Assembly (NCBI GenBank): GCA_900772435.1
Contig: CAAHEM010000091.1
Location: 1 to 19,613, forward strand
Reading direction: 5' to 3'
Origin: Bacilli bacterium
Lineage (GTDB): Bacteria; Bacillota_I; Bacilli_A; RF39; UBA660
DNA: 19,613 nt
The translations under genes and the position numbers were made by a program. The notes under the pieces are model-generated. The model was not told where the DNA came from. It saw only the letters and a program-made list of their open reading frames with translations, and did not search any database. Each line of letters begins with the position of its first letter. Position 1 is the stretch's first letter. Shown one piece after another: positions 7,508 to 16,414 of the stretch.

Positions 7508-8156
7508 GAATGTTAATAAGAAGGAGCAACTAATCAAACTAGTTGCTTCTTTCATATTCTTAACTGGTGCTTTTATGTATATAGGTAGAATTGGTTATAA
7601 CTATTATGTAGAACTAAGAGATTATCAAAAAGCACAAGAGTTTTTAAATATTGGTAAAGAAGAAACAGAAGTAATTAAGGTTGATATAGATGATGAAGAT
7701 GCCCAAGAACAACCTAAACAAGAAGAAAAGAAAGCTCCAAATTACAATTACATTGGAGTTCTTGAAATACCTAAAATAAACATAAAAAGAGGATTTTTAA
7801 ATATCAATGATAAAGGTAATAATGTTAATAAAAACTTACAAGTAATAAAAGGCAGTGATATGCCAGATGTTAAAAATGGTAATCTTATAATTGCAGCTCA
7901 TTCTGGAAACAGTTATATATCATATTTTAAAAATCTATATAAATTAAGTAATGATGATGTTGCTTATGTTTACTTTAATAACATTAAATATACATATAAA
8001 GTAGCAGGTAAATATGATGTTGAAAAGACAGGAAAAGTTGTAATTCATAGAGATAATAAAAAGAATACTTTAACTTTAATTACTTGTAGTCAAACAGATA
8101 AAACAAAGCAAATAGTTTATATTTTAGAACTAGAAAGTGAGGTAAATTATGAATAA
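7479..8156 (+). CDS. Sortase (class B/D-like) paired with the adhesin
   Basis: A membrane-bound cysteine transpeptidase that would cut the adhesin at its VPNTM signal and link it to the cell wall. From the start at 7479 it has 225 residues: one N-terminal membrane helix (about 19-41), a charged linker, and a sortase fold starting YIGVLEIPKINIKRGF. The catalytic His is in IIAAHSGNS (about 141) and the catalytic Cys in LTLITCSQ (about 203). I prefer ATG 7479 over 7458 because GGGGGT at 7465-7470 lies 8 bases upstream; an ATG at 7458 would lengthen it by 7 residues. The gene overlaps the adhesin by about 29 bases, so expression is coupled. Odd point: the Arg that usually follows the Cys by about 8 residues looks replaced, since the stretch reads CSQTDKTKQIV. 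Confidence 0.88.
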   Translation: MFLKRTKENKNVNKKEQLIKLVASFIFLTGAFMYIGRIGYNYYVELRDYQKAQEFLNIGKEETEVIKVDIDDEDAQEQPKQEEKKAPNYNYIGVLEIPKINIKRGFLNINDKGNNVNKNLQVIKGSDMPDVKNGNLIIAAHSGNSYISYFKNLYKLSNDDVAYVYFNNIKYTYKVAGKYDVEKTGKVVIHRDNKKNTLTLITCSQTDKTKQIVYILELESEVNYE

Positions 8157-8385
8157 GTATAATTTAAGTCAAATAACAAAAGTATTAGAAAAAATATTTA
8201 AAGCAGGATTTAAAACTGAAAAAGATATTTTAAATATAAAACTTGATGATTTAACAAAGATACAAGATGTAAATGGTAATGAAATAATTATTTTATTAGA
8301 TTTAAAGAAAGCAATTAAGAATAGACAAATAATTGCTTTTTTAAGTAATAGCGAAGAAATGAAAGAAGGAAGAGAAAATGAATAA
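8149..8385 (+). CDS. Small protein of unknown function, possibly helix-hairpin-helix-like
   Basis: I do not recognise it with certainty. The 78 residues are predicted mostly helical. The stretch KAGFKTEKDILNIKLDDLTK followed by IQDVNGNEIIILLDLKKAIK resembles the two-helix arrangement of helix-hairpin-helix/SAM-like DNA-binding folds such as the RNA polymerase alpha C-terminal domain, but this is a pattern impression only. It overlaps the sortase stop by 8 bases and the next gene by 8 bases, with GAGGT just upstream of its ATG. It is therefore co-translated with its neighbours and starts the small-gene block that leads to the giant helicase. Confidence 0.7.
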   Translation: MNKYNLSQITKVLEKIFKAGFKTEKDILNIKLDDLTKIQDVNGNEIIILLDLKKAIKNRQIIAFLSNSEEMKEGRENE

Positions 8386-8605
8386 TTATGAGTTTAATGT
8401 TAATTTGTATGAAAAAATGAAAATAACAGTAGTAGCAGAAAATGAAGAAGAAGCTAGAAGAATATTACAAGATACACTAGATAGTATTACAGTTAAGGAT
8501 ATAAAAGATAAACTATCTAAAAACATAGATGTAGAGATAAAAGAAAGTAAAGTAGTAGAACAAGTATCTTTAAATAAACATAAAGATAGGAGTGATGAAA
8601 GATGA
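8378..8605 (+). CDS. Small acidic protein of unknown function
   Basis: 75 residues, beginning with a strand-rich stretch (YEFNVNLYEKMKITVVAENE), then a helix with the run EEEARRILQDTLDS. Such an alternation of strand and E-E-A-x-x helix resembles the small DpnD/PcfM-like proteins found on plasmids and conjugative elements, a tentative comparison. The C-terminal third is charged and probably flexible. It overlaps the gene before by 8 bases and the gene after by the ATGA quartet at 8602-8605, indicating tight translational coupling. AGGAAG at 8368-8373 is its ribosome site. Confidence 0.7.
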   Translation: MNNYEFNVNLYEKMKITVVAENEEEARRILQDTLDSITVKDIKDKLSKNIDVEIKESKVVEQVSLNKHKDRSDER

Positions 8606-8907
8606 ATGAAATAAAAATATCAGGTAAAGTTATAAAGAAAGATGTATTTGATAATGAATTATTTACAAGATTTATTTTAGAAATACCTACCAAGATGAAA
8701 GTTATAAATGATAATAAGATTGAAAGAGTTAATAACTATATATCATTTATATTATTTACACCTTGTATAAATGACTTCCCAGAAATAAATAAAAATACAT
8801 ACATTGAAATTAGAGGAGAAATATTAGGGAATAGTAATAAAAATGAAGAAATAGATGACTGTTTAGTTATATTCCCAAAAACAATAAGAAAGGGAGTGAA
8901 GATATAA
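8602..8907 (+). CDS. Putative OB-fold (single-strand DNA-binding-like) small protein
   Basis: 101 residues with a beta-rich pattern: KISGKVIKK, then TRFILEIPTK, then NYISFILFTP, then NTYIEIRGEIL. This order, a first strand beginning with I-x-G-K-V, a central F/I-rich strand and a late Y-I-E-I-R-G-E-I strand, is reminiscent of SSB-type OB folds in which the last motif reads V-x-V-E-G-R-I. The identity is inferred from pattern only. Helpers that coat single-stranded DNA are common on conjugative elements, and the gene sits four bases inside its predecessor and one base inside its successor, upstream of the helicase. GGAG at 8588-8591 precedes the ATG. It could also be an unrelated beta-barrel. 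Confidence 0.6.
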   Translation: MNEIKISGKVIKKDVFDNELFTRFILEIPTKMKVINDNKIERVNNYISFILFTPCINDFPEINKNTYIEIRGEILGNSNKNEEIDDCLVIFPKTIRKGVKI

Positions 8908-9230
8908 TGCCACATCAAACGAGAACACCATCTACACAGCTATCATTATGTAAAGATTTATTTAATCAATTAGTGGGTATTTTAGATTTTAATATAAAGA
9001 TGAATATTGAAGATGAAAAGTTTTCAACTACTGCAGAGAAATTAAAGAATAAATTACTTACATATTCAGTACCGAGAGTTAATAATGATGATATAGAATT
9101 TGTAGATGTAAGATTTTTTCCTAACGAAGCAAGTGATATGATTTGGCAATTATTATTACGAGCTGAAAAAAATGATAATGTTGAAGATTATTATAGTAAG
9201 TTAATTGAAAATAGAGAACAAAAAAAATAA
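8907..9230 (+). CDS. Small conserved-looking protein of unknown function
   Basis: 107 residues, not recognised. The N-terminus (MPHQTRTPSTQLSLCKDLFN) is polar. A middle helical part, KLKNKLLTYS, precedes a short strand region (EFVDVRFFPNEASDMIWQLL) and a helical acidic C-terminus. No signal peptide or membrane segment is seen, so it is probably cytoplasmic. Its ATG overlaps the previous stop in TAATG (8905-8909), and a GGGAG site at 8892-8896 serves it. It ends 19 bases before the methylase-helicase gene, so the whole block from the sortase onward looks like one operon. Confidence 0.7.
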   Translation: MPHQTRTPSTQLSLCKDLFNQLVGILDFNIKMNIEDEKFSTTAEKLKNKLLTYSVPRVNNDDIEFVDVRFFPNEASDMIWQLLLRAEKNDNVEDYYSKLIENREQKK

Positions 9231-9249
9231 AGAAAGAGAGGTAAATTAA

Positions 9250-12200
9250 ATGGCTACAACATTAGTAGAAATTAAAGATGTCTATAATGAAACGATTGCT
9301 AATATAACCTCTGATTCAAGAAAATGGCAATCGTTTTTAAGTTGTGCCTCAAAAAACTATAAGTATGATTTTGATGAGCAATTACTTATATATGCTCAAA
9401 GACCAACTGCTATAGCTTGTGCTAGTTATGATACTTGGAATAGTAAATTAAATAGAATAATTAAAAAAGGTCATAGTGGTATAGCACTGATAACTGAAAA
9501 GTATGGTAAACCATCTATAAGATATGTATGGGATGTATCAGATACTCAAAGTATGTATGGTAGAAAAGGCAAAAAAGTTAGAGTTTGGAATGTAGGAGTA
9601 GCTTATCAAGATCAAGTTGTAGAGGCATTAGAAAATAGATATGGAGAATTAGATAATAAAGATACTTTTATTGATAGTTTAAAATCAGTTGCAACTAATT
9701 TAGTAGAAGATAACATAACAGATTATATTGATTATTTACTAGATAATAAAGAAAACACAAGACTTGTAAATATAGATAATGATTTAATTATTCAAAAGTA
9801 TAAAAACTTACTTCAAAAAAGTATTGCTTATATGCTTATAAATAAATGTGTAGGTAATGCTGATAAAGAGTTTTTATATACTGATTTTCAAGATATTATA
9901 ATGTTTCAAGATATAGAGAGTGTTGTAAGTTTAGGAACTGCTACAAGTGATATAAGTGAAATGACACTACTTAATATTTATGAAACTTTAAAAAATATAA
10001 GAATAAATGAAATAGAAAAAATTCGTACATTTGATAATGATAAAAATATAGTTTATGATAAAGATGAATTAAAGGAGAGGAGTGAAGTAAATGATAACTT
10101 ACAAAACAGTAGGAGATTACAAGATACCGAATTTGAAAGTGAAAGAGAGAAACTTCAACATAGGGAAATATGGTCTTATGAGGTTGGATTACCTAAAGAG
10201 CAAGAAGAAACCTCTATACGAGCAAATGAAAATCAAGGATATACTAACAGAGCATCTATTAGAGATAGATACGACAGCCGAGATGAGAGTGAACTTGATA
10301 ATGAAAGAACTTATGGCACAAGAGAATATAACGGAGAACTTGAAGATGGAAAATCCAATGAAGTGGATAGGACTAATGAACAACTTGAAAAATCAAGCAG
10401 AGGAGATAGTGATGAGGGAGTTAATCTTCAACTAACACAAGAGAATACTAATAACAGTATTCTTTTTTCAGATAGTAGAAAAGATATTATTGAAAGTGAG
10501 TTAATAACCAACTTAGAAGAATTAGATGATACTAACTCATTTACTGTTGCAAGAGTTAAAACTAATTTATATTGTGTAGAACTTCATTATATAAATGGAG
10601 TAGCAACAGTAGAACTAGGAACTAGAACAAATGAGGAAACTTGGCAAAATGAAATAGTAGAGGCAGACTGGTTTAATAAAGGAATATCAGTAGATGCTTT
10701 ATTTGATAAGCTAGAGCAAATATTTAATGATGAATTTTCTTCAGCTATTTATATGTATAATAAAAATGATGGAGAAATAGGACTACTTTATGATGTATTA
10801 AATAAATACAAGATAAATGATATTGAATTAATGTATGATGATAAAGATAATTTAATAGCACTGGATGATGAGAATATTTGGCATGGTAAAGAGTTTTATA
10901 AGTTTATATTTGATGAAGTATTTAATTATAATAACAATAATCTTCCTACATTATTAAATGAGGAAGATTTTAATAAATTAAAAGAATATGCTAGTAAATA
11001 TGAAAAAGAAGAAGTCAAATTACCTACTGAAAAAGAAAAAATAGTAATGCCAAGAAGTGAGAAAGCACAATTATCTTTATTTGCTACTAAAGAGCAGGAG
11101 TTTGCCGATGTTATAGTTGATATGTTTAATAGATGTTCTAAAGATACCATTTGGGAAAATAGTTTTGAAATAAGAAAAGTAGAACTAGAAAAATGGGAAC
11201 ATATTAAGTCTAAAAAGAGAAATCTAACAATATCATTAGAAAGCAGTAATAATACTAATCATGATACTAGTTTTACATATTTTAATACTGATAAAACAAG
11301 TGAATTAAGATTAAAAGAGCAAATAGAAAGTAATAAATTATTTAAAATGCTTGAAAAAGATAAAGACTTTGCTATTAGAGTTAATCCAGATAGTATATAT
11401 GTTTATTATCATAATTTTGATGATAAAGTATTAGATTTAAGTGTTGATAAAGAAGAAGTATTAGAAGATATAAATAATAAAGATAATACTTTAATAATTG
11501 ATGATTTAAAAGAAGATAAAATAGAAGTACCTATTAAAAGAAAACAAAGAGAAGTTAGTTATGTCCTTCATCCAGAAATACCATTAGAAGATAGAATAAA
11601 TTACAAGATACATACTGATTATTTAGGAGTGGGAACACCAAAGGAAAGATATAGAAATAATATTAAAGCAATAAATGTTTTAAGAAAGTGTGAGAAAGAA
11701 AATAGATATGCTACAAGTGAAGAACAAGAAATACTTTCTAATTATGTTGGTTGGGGTGGATTATCAGATGCTTTTGATCCAGAGAAATGGACGGATGAGT
11801 ATTATGAATTAAAAGAACTTCTAACTGAAGAAGAATATAATCAAGCCAAAGAATCAACATTAACAGCTTTTTATACACCACCAGTGGTAATTCAAGCAAT
11901 GTATAAAGCACTATCTAATATGGGACTTGATAAAGGAAATATATTAGAACCCGGTTGTGGTATAGGAAACTTTATTGGTCTTTTACCGAATAATGATAAG
12001 TTAAAAATATATGGAGTAGAAAAAGATATAATTAGTGGAAATATAGCAAGACAGTTGTATCAAAAGTCATCTATTGCAGTTAAAGGATTTGAAGAAGTAA
12101 ACTATTCAAATTCTTTTTTTGATGTTGCAATAGGAAATGTTCCTTTTGGAAATATTCCTGTAAGTGACAAGAAATATGATATGAGAAACTTCTTAATACA

Positions 12201-15200
12201 TGATTACTTTTTTGCAAAAGCTATAGATAAAGTAAGACCAGGAGGAATAATAGCATTTATTACATCTCAAGGATTTATGGATAGAAAGAATGATGATGTA
12301 AGAAAATATGTAGCAAGTAGAGCAGATTTAATTGGTGCGATAAGATTACCTAATAATGTATTTAAAGATAGTGCTGGAACAACAGTTACATCAGATATAA
12401 TATTTCTTCAAAAAAGAGATTCAATTACAGATATAATGCCAGATTGGATAAACATTGATACTGATGAAAACAATTTAAGAATAAATAAATATTTCGTTGA
12501 TAATCCTCAAATGATACTTGGAAAAATGGAACTTATATCAACACCATTTGGAGAAGAACCAGCTTGTATTCCTAAAGATGGTATGAATTTAGAAGAAATG
12601 CTTAACAATGCAATACCAAATGTAAAAGCAGAAATAAAAGATTATAAGATTGATGATATAGCAGATAATGAAGATTTATCTATTGAAGCTGATATGAATG
12701 TAAAAAACTTTTCTTATGCTTTAATTGATGATGTAATTTATTATAGAGAAAATAGTAGAATGTATCCCCAAAACTTATCGGAAACTGCTGAAAATAGAGT
12801 TAAGAATTTAGTTAAATTGAGAGATATAACAAGAGAAATTATTAACTTACAATTATATAATGCTAGTGATGAAGAAATACAAGATAAACAAAAAGAGTTA
12901 AATGAATTATATGATAAGTTTGTTAAAAAGTATGGACTTATCAACAGTCGTGGTAATGCTAGTGTATTTTCAAATGATGGAAGTTATTTTCTTTTATGCT
13001 CACTTGAAGTATTAGATGAAAATGGTAATCTAAAAAGAAAAGCTGATTTATTTACTAAAAGAACAATTAAACCAAAATCAAAAGAAAGAGTTATTGAAAA
13101 TGCAAGAGATGCTTTAATAGTATCAATGCAAGAAAAAGCTAAAGTTGATATATCATATATGCAAAAGTTATGTGGACTAGATATAGACAAAATGCTTGAA
13201 GAACTAGAAGGAGAAATATTTAGAGTACCCGAATATGGTAATCCTAATCATTGGGTTACAGCTGACGAGTATTTATCTGGTAATGTTCGTGAAAAATTAA
13301 AAGTGGCAAGACAGTTTGCGTTTGAAGATAGCAGTTTTCAAATTAATGTTGAATACTTAAAGAAAGTTATTCCAAAAGATATTCCACCTACTGAAATAAG
13401 TATAAGAATAGGTGCAACATGGATACCAGAAGATATAATTACTAACTTTATTTTAGATTTAATTGATGCCAGTATCTATGCTAGAAGAGATGTAAAAGCA
13501 CATTATTCTGATATGACTGGTGAGTGGAACATTGAAAATAAAAGTTGTGATAGAAATACTATAGCAGTAACATCTACTTATGGAACTAATAGAGCCAATG
13601 CTTATAGACTAATAGAAGATGCACTTAACTTAAGAGATACCAAAATCTTTGATTATAACTATGATGAAAATGGTAAAAAATTTGCAGTATTAAATAAAAA
13701 AGAAACAGCAATAGCTCAAGCTAAACAAGATAAAATTAAACAAGCATTTCAAGATTGGATATGGAATGATCAAGAAAGAAGAGAAAGATTAACATATCTT
13801 TATAATGAAAAGTTTAATGCAATAATTCCAAGAGAATATGATGGTAGTCATATTACATTTGATGGCATTAATCCAGAAATAACATTAAGACCACATCAAG
13901 TAAATGCAATAGCAAGAGTTCTTTATGGTGGAAATACTTTACTAGCTCATGAAGTTGGTGCTGGTAAAACTTTTGAAATGGTAGCAAGTGCTATGGAAAG
14001 TAAAAGATTAGGACTATGTAATAAGAGTTTATTTGTAGTACCTAATCATATAATAGAGCAATTTGCTAGTGAGTTCTTACAATTATATCCTAGTGCTAAT
14101 ATACTTGTTTCAACTAAAAAAGATTTTGAAACAGCAAATAGAAAGAAGTTTTGTTCAAGAATTGCTACTGGAGAATGGGATGCAGTTATTATAGGACACT
14201 CTCAATTTGAAAAAATACCGATGTCTATTAAAAGGCAAGTTGCCATATTAGAGCAACAACTTCAAGATACATTAAAAGGAATTGAGGATTTAAAAAATCA
14301 TAATGGAGAAAGATTTAGTATTAAAGCATTGATGAAAACACAAAAGTCTATTGAGAAAAAATTAGCAAATCTAAATAGTACATCAAGAAAAGATGATGTT
14401 ATCACTTTTGAAGAATTGGGTGTAGATAGATTATTTGTTGATGAAGCACATTATTATAAAAATTTATATCTTTATACTAAAATGAGAAATGTAGGTGGGA
14501 TTGCTCAAACAGAGGCACAAAAGTCTAGTGATTTATTTATGAAATGTAGATATTTAGATGAAATAACTGGTGGAAAAGGAATAGTATTTGCAACTGGGAC
14601 ACCAATTTCTAACTCTATGGTGGAACTTTACACTATGCAAAGATACCTACAATACGATAAATTAATAGAAAGTAGGTTACAACATTTTGATGCTTGGGCT
14701 TCAACTTTTGGAGAAACAGTAACTGCAATAGAATTAGCACCAGAGGGAACTGGTTATAGAACTAAAACTAGATTTGCTAAATTTTATAACTTACCAGAAC
14801 TAATGAATATGTTTAAGGAAGTGGCTGATATTAAAACATCAGATACATTGAATTTACCATTACCAAAAGCAAACTATGAAAATGTAGTAATAAAACCAAG
14901 TCAAACACAATTAGATTTAGTAAATTCATTAGGAGAACGAGCTGAAAAAGTAAGAAATAGAGAAGTGGATTCAAAAGAAGATAATATGCTTAAAATCACT
15001 AATGAGGGTAGAAAAATAGCATTAGATCAAAGATTAATAAATGAATTATTACCAGATTATGAGAATAGTAAGATAGATACTTGTTCTCAAAATATTTATA
15101 AAATATGGGAAGAAACAAAAGATAAAAAATCTGCTCAATTAGTATTTTGTGATTTATCAACACCAAAATGTGATGGTTCATTTGATGCTTATACTGATTT

Positions 15201-16353
15201 AAAAAATAAATTAGTAGAAAAAGGAATACCAGAAAATGAAATAGAATTTATTCATAATGCTAATACAGAATTACAAAAACAAGCATTATTTGCTAAAGTT
15301 AGAGCAGGACAGGTAAGAGTTTTAATGGGAAGTACAGTTAAAATGGGTGCTGGAACAAACTGCCAAGATAGACTAATAGCACTTCATGATTTAGATTGTC
15401 CGTGGCGACCTAGTGATTTAATACAAAGAAGTGGAAGAATTATAAGACAAGGTAACCAAAATAAAGAAGTATATATTTATAGATATGTAACAGAAAAAAC
15501 ATTTGATGCTTACCTTTATCAGTTAGTAGAGAATAAACAGAAGTTTATATCTCAAATAATGACATCAAAAACTCCTGTTAGAAGTGCTGAAGATATAGAT
15601 GAAGTAGCACTTTCTTATGCAGAAATAAAAGCACTTGCAGCTGGTAATCCATTAATAATAGAAAAAACTGAATTAGATACTCAAGTATCAAAGTTAAAAC
15701 TTTTAAAGCAAAGCTATCTAAATGAACAATATGATTTAGAAGATAAAATAAAAAAGAAATATCCTAATAGAATAAAAGAACTAGAAAAAGAAATAGAAAA
15801 TTATAAAAATGATATTGAATATCTAAATGATAATTATAGTAATGAAGATAGTTTTACTGGTATGATTATTAATGGAATAACATATTCTGAAAAACAAGAT
15901 GCAGGAGCAAAGATAATTGATGAATGCAAAAGCATTATAAGTGATGAAACAAAAGAGATAGGAGAGTATAAAGGATTTAAAATGGAGTTAAAGTTCTTTG
16001 CATTTATGAAAGAGTATAACTTAATTTTAAAAAGAAATTCTACTGTTGTTGTTAATCTAGGAAATAGTGAACTTGGAAATATTACAAGAATTGATAATGC
16101 ATTAGATAATATATCAAGTCATTTATTAGACTCTCAAACTGAACTTGAAACAATAAAAACTCAACTTGAAAAAGCAAAATTAGAGTTTGGCAAACCATTT
16201 AATCAAGAAGAAGAGTTAAAAGATAAGCAAAAAAGATTAAATGAAGTTAATAGATTATTAAATATGAATGAGAAAACTAATGAAATATTAGATGATGATA
16301 TAGAAGAAGTAGAGCAAAATAGGCAAATGTATAAAAACAATTATGAAAGATAA
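9250..16353 (+). CDS. Giant DNA methyltransferase-SNF2 helicase fusion
   Basis: A 2,367-residue cytoplasmic DNA-handling protein of the kind found on Tn1549-like elements and related in layout to phage P1 DarB. An N-terminal domain (about 15-115, SRKWQSFLSCASKNYKYDFD) resembles the ArdC-like/associated domain of these proteins. A charged, low-complexity linker lies at about 285-410. A conserved YVGWGG motif (832-837) precedes an N6-adenine methyltransferase-like domain with SAM-binding EPGCGIGN (900-907) and motif IV as NVPF (963-966), not the usual NPPY/F. The SNF2-type helicase has HEVGAGKT (K1573), DEAH (1731-1734), ATGTPISNS (1781-1789) and QRSGRIIRQG (2059-2068). The C-terminal ~250 residues form coiled coil. 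AGAGAGG precedes the ATG. Protection of transferred DNA from restriction, or processing during transfer, is inferred. Confidence 0.93.
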   Translation: MATTLVEIKDVYNETIANITSDSRKWQSFLSCASKNYKYDFDEQLLIYAQRPTAIACASYDTWNSKLNRIIKKGHSGIALITEKYGKPSIRYVWDVSDTQSMYGRKGKKVRVWNVGVAYQDQVVEALENRYGELDNKDTFIDSLKSVATNLVEDNITDYIDYLLDNKENTRLVNIDNDLIIQKYKNLLQKSIAYMLINKCVGNADKEFLYTDFQDIIMFQDIESVVSLGTATSDISEMTLLNIYETLKNIRINEIEKIRTFDNDKNIVYDKDELKERSEVNDNLQNSRRLQDTEFESEREKLQHREIWSYEVGLPKEQEETSIRANENQGYTNRASIRDRYDSRDESELDNERTYGTREYNGELEDGKSNEVDRTNEQLEKSSRGDSDEGVNLQLTQENTNNSILFSDSRKDIIESELITNLEELDDTNSFTVARVKTNLYCVELHYINGVATVELGTRTNEETWQNEIVEADWFNKGISVDALFDKLEQIFNDEFSSAIYMYNKNDGEIGLLYDVLNKYKINDIELMYDDKDNLIALDDENIWHGKEFYKFIFDEVFNYNNNNLPTLLNEEDFNKLKEYASKYEKEEVKLPTEKEKIVMPRSEKAQLSLFATKEQEFADVIVDMFNRCSKDTIWENSFEIRKVELEKWEHIKSKKRNLTISLESSNNTNHDTSFTYFNTDKTSELRLKEQIESNKLFKMLEKDKDFAIRVNPDSIYVYYHNFDDKVLDLSVDKEEVLEDINNKDNTLIIDDLKEDKIEVPIKRKQREVSYVLHPEIPLEDRINYKIHTDYLGVGTPKERYRNNIKAINVLRKCEKENRYATSEEQEILSNYVGWGGLSDAFDPEKWTDEYYELKELLTEEEYNQAKESTLTAFYTPPVVIQAMYKALSNMGLDKGNILEPGCGIGNFIGLLPNNDKLKIYGVEKDIISGNIARQLYQKSSIAVKGFEEVNYSNSFFDVAIGNVPFGNIPVSDKKYDMRNFLIHDYFFAKAIDKVRPGGIIAFITSQGFMDRKNDDVRKYVASRADLIGAIRLPNNVFKDSAGTTVTSDIIFLQKRDSITDIMPDWINIDTDENNLRINKYFVDNPQMILGKMELISTPFGEEPACIPKDGMNLEEMLNNAIPNVKAEIKDYKIDDIADNEDLSIEADMNVKNFSYALIDDVIYYRENSRMYPQNLSETAENRVKNLVKLRDITREIINLQLYNASDEEIQDKQKELNELYDKFVKKYGLINSRGNASVFSNDGSYFLLCSLEVLDENGNLKRKADLFTKRTIKPKSKERVIENARDALIVSMQEKAKVDISYMQKLCGLDIDKMLEELEGEIFRVPEYGNPNHWVTADEYLSGNVREKLKVARQFAFEDSSFQINVEYLKKVIPKDIPPTEISIRIGATWIPEDIITNFILDLIDASIYARRDVKAHYSDMTGEWNIENKSCDRNTIAVTSTYGTNRANAYRLIEDALNLRDTKIFDYNYDENGKKFAVLNKKETAIAQAKQDKIKQAFQDWIWNDQERRERLTYLYNEKFNAIIPREYDGSHITFDGINPEITLRPHQVNAIARVLYGGNTLLAHEVGAGKTFEMVASAMESKRLGLCNKSLFVVPNHIIEQFASEFLQLYPSANILVSTKKDFETANRKKFCSRIATGEWDAVIIGHSQFEKIPMSIKRQVAILEQQLQDTLKGIEDLKNHNGERFSIKALMKTQKSIEKKLANLNSTSRKDDVITFEELGVDRLFVDEAHYYKNLYLYTKMRNVGGIAQTEAQKSSDLFMKCRYLDEITGGKGIVFATGTPISNSMVELYTMQRYLQYDKLIESRLQHFDAWASTFGETVTAIELAPEGTGYRTKTRFAKFYNLPELMNMFKEVADIKTSDTLNLPLPKANYENVVIKPSQTQLDLVNSLGERAEKVRNREVDSKEDNMLKITNEGRKIALDQRLINELLPDYENSKIDTCSQNIYKIWEETKDKKSAQLVFCDLSTPKCDGSFDAYTDLKNKLVEKGIPENEIEFIHNANTELQKQALFAKVRAGQVRVLMGSTVKMGAGTNCQDRLIALHDLDCPWRPSDLIQRSGRIIRQGNQNKEVYIYRYVTEKTFDAYLYQLVENKQKFISQIMTSKTPVRSAEDIDEVALSYAEIKALAAGNPLIIEKTELDTQVSKLKLLKQSYLNEQYDLEDKIKKKYPNRIKELEKEIENYKNDIEYLNDNYSNEDSFTGMIINGITYSEKQDAGAKIIDECKSIISDETKEIGEYKGFKMELKFFAFMKEYNLILKRNSTVVVNLGNSELGNITRIDNALDNISSHLLDSQTELETIKTQLEKAKLEFGKPFNQEEELKDKQKRLNEVNRLLNMNEKTNEILDDDIEEVEQNRQMYKNNYER

Positions 16354-16391
16354 TTTACACATTTGTTAAATGTCATTTATAGTTTTATAAT
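16354..16391 (+). promoter_or_regulatory. Promoter and probable operator for the XRE regulator operon
   Basis: Two overlapping promoters can be read: TTTACA (16354-16359) with an 18-base spacer to TATAGT (16378-16383), and TTGTTA (16363-16368) with a 17-base spacer to a perfect TATAAT (16386-16391). A perfect dyad, ACATTT (16359-16364) and AAATGT (16368-16373) around GTT, sits over the -35 region and spacer. Because an HTH regulator is encoded directly downstream, repression by its own product at this dyad is likely. The dyad lacks a good T tail, so it is not a convincing terminator of the helicase gene. Confidence 0.6.
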
Positions 16392-16414
16392 GCTTTATGA
16401 AAGGTGGAAGTATT

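Noticed and set aside
16359..16373. The ACATTT/AAATGT dyad as terminator of the helicase gene.
   Set aside because: There is only a 6-bp AT-rich stem without a T tract; its overlap with a promoter fits an operator better.
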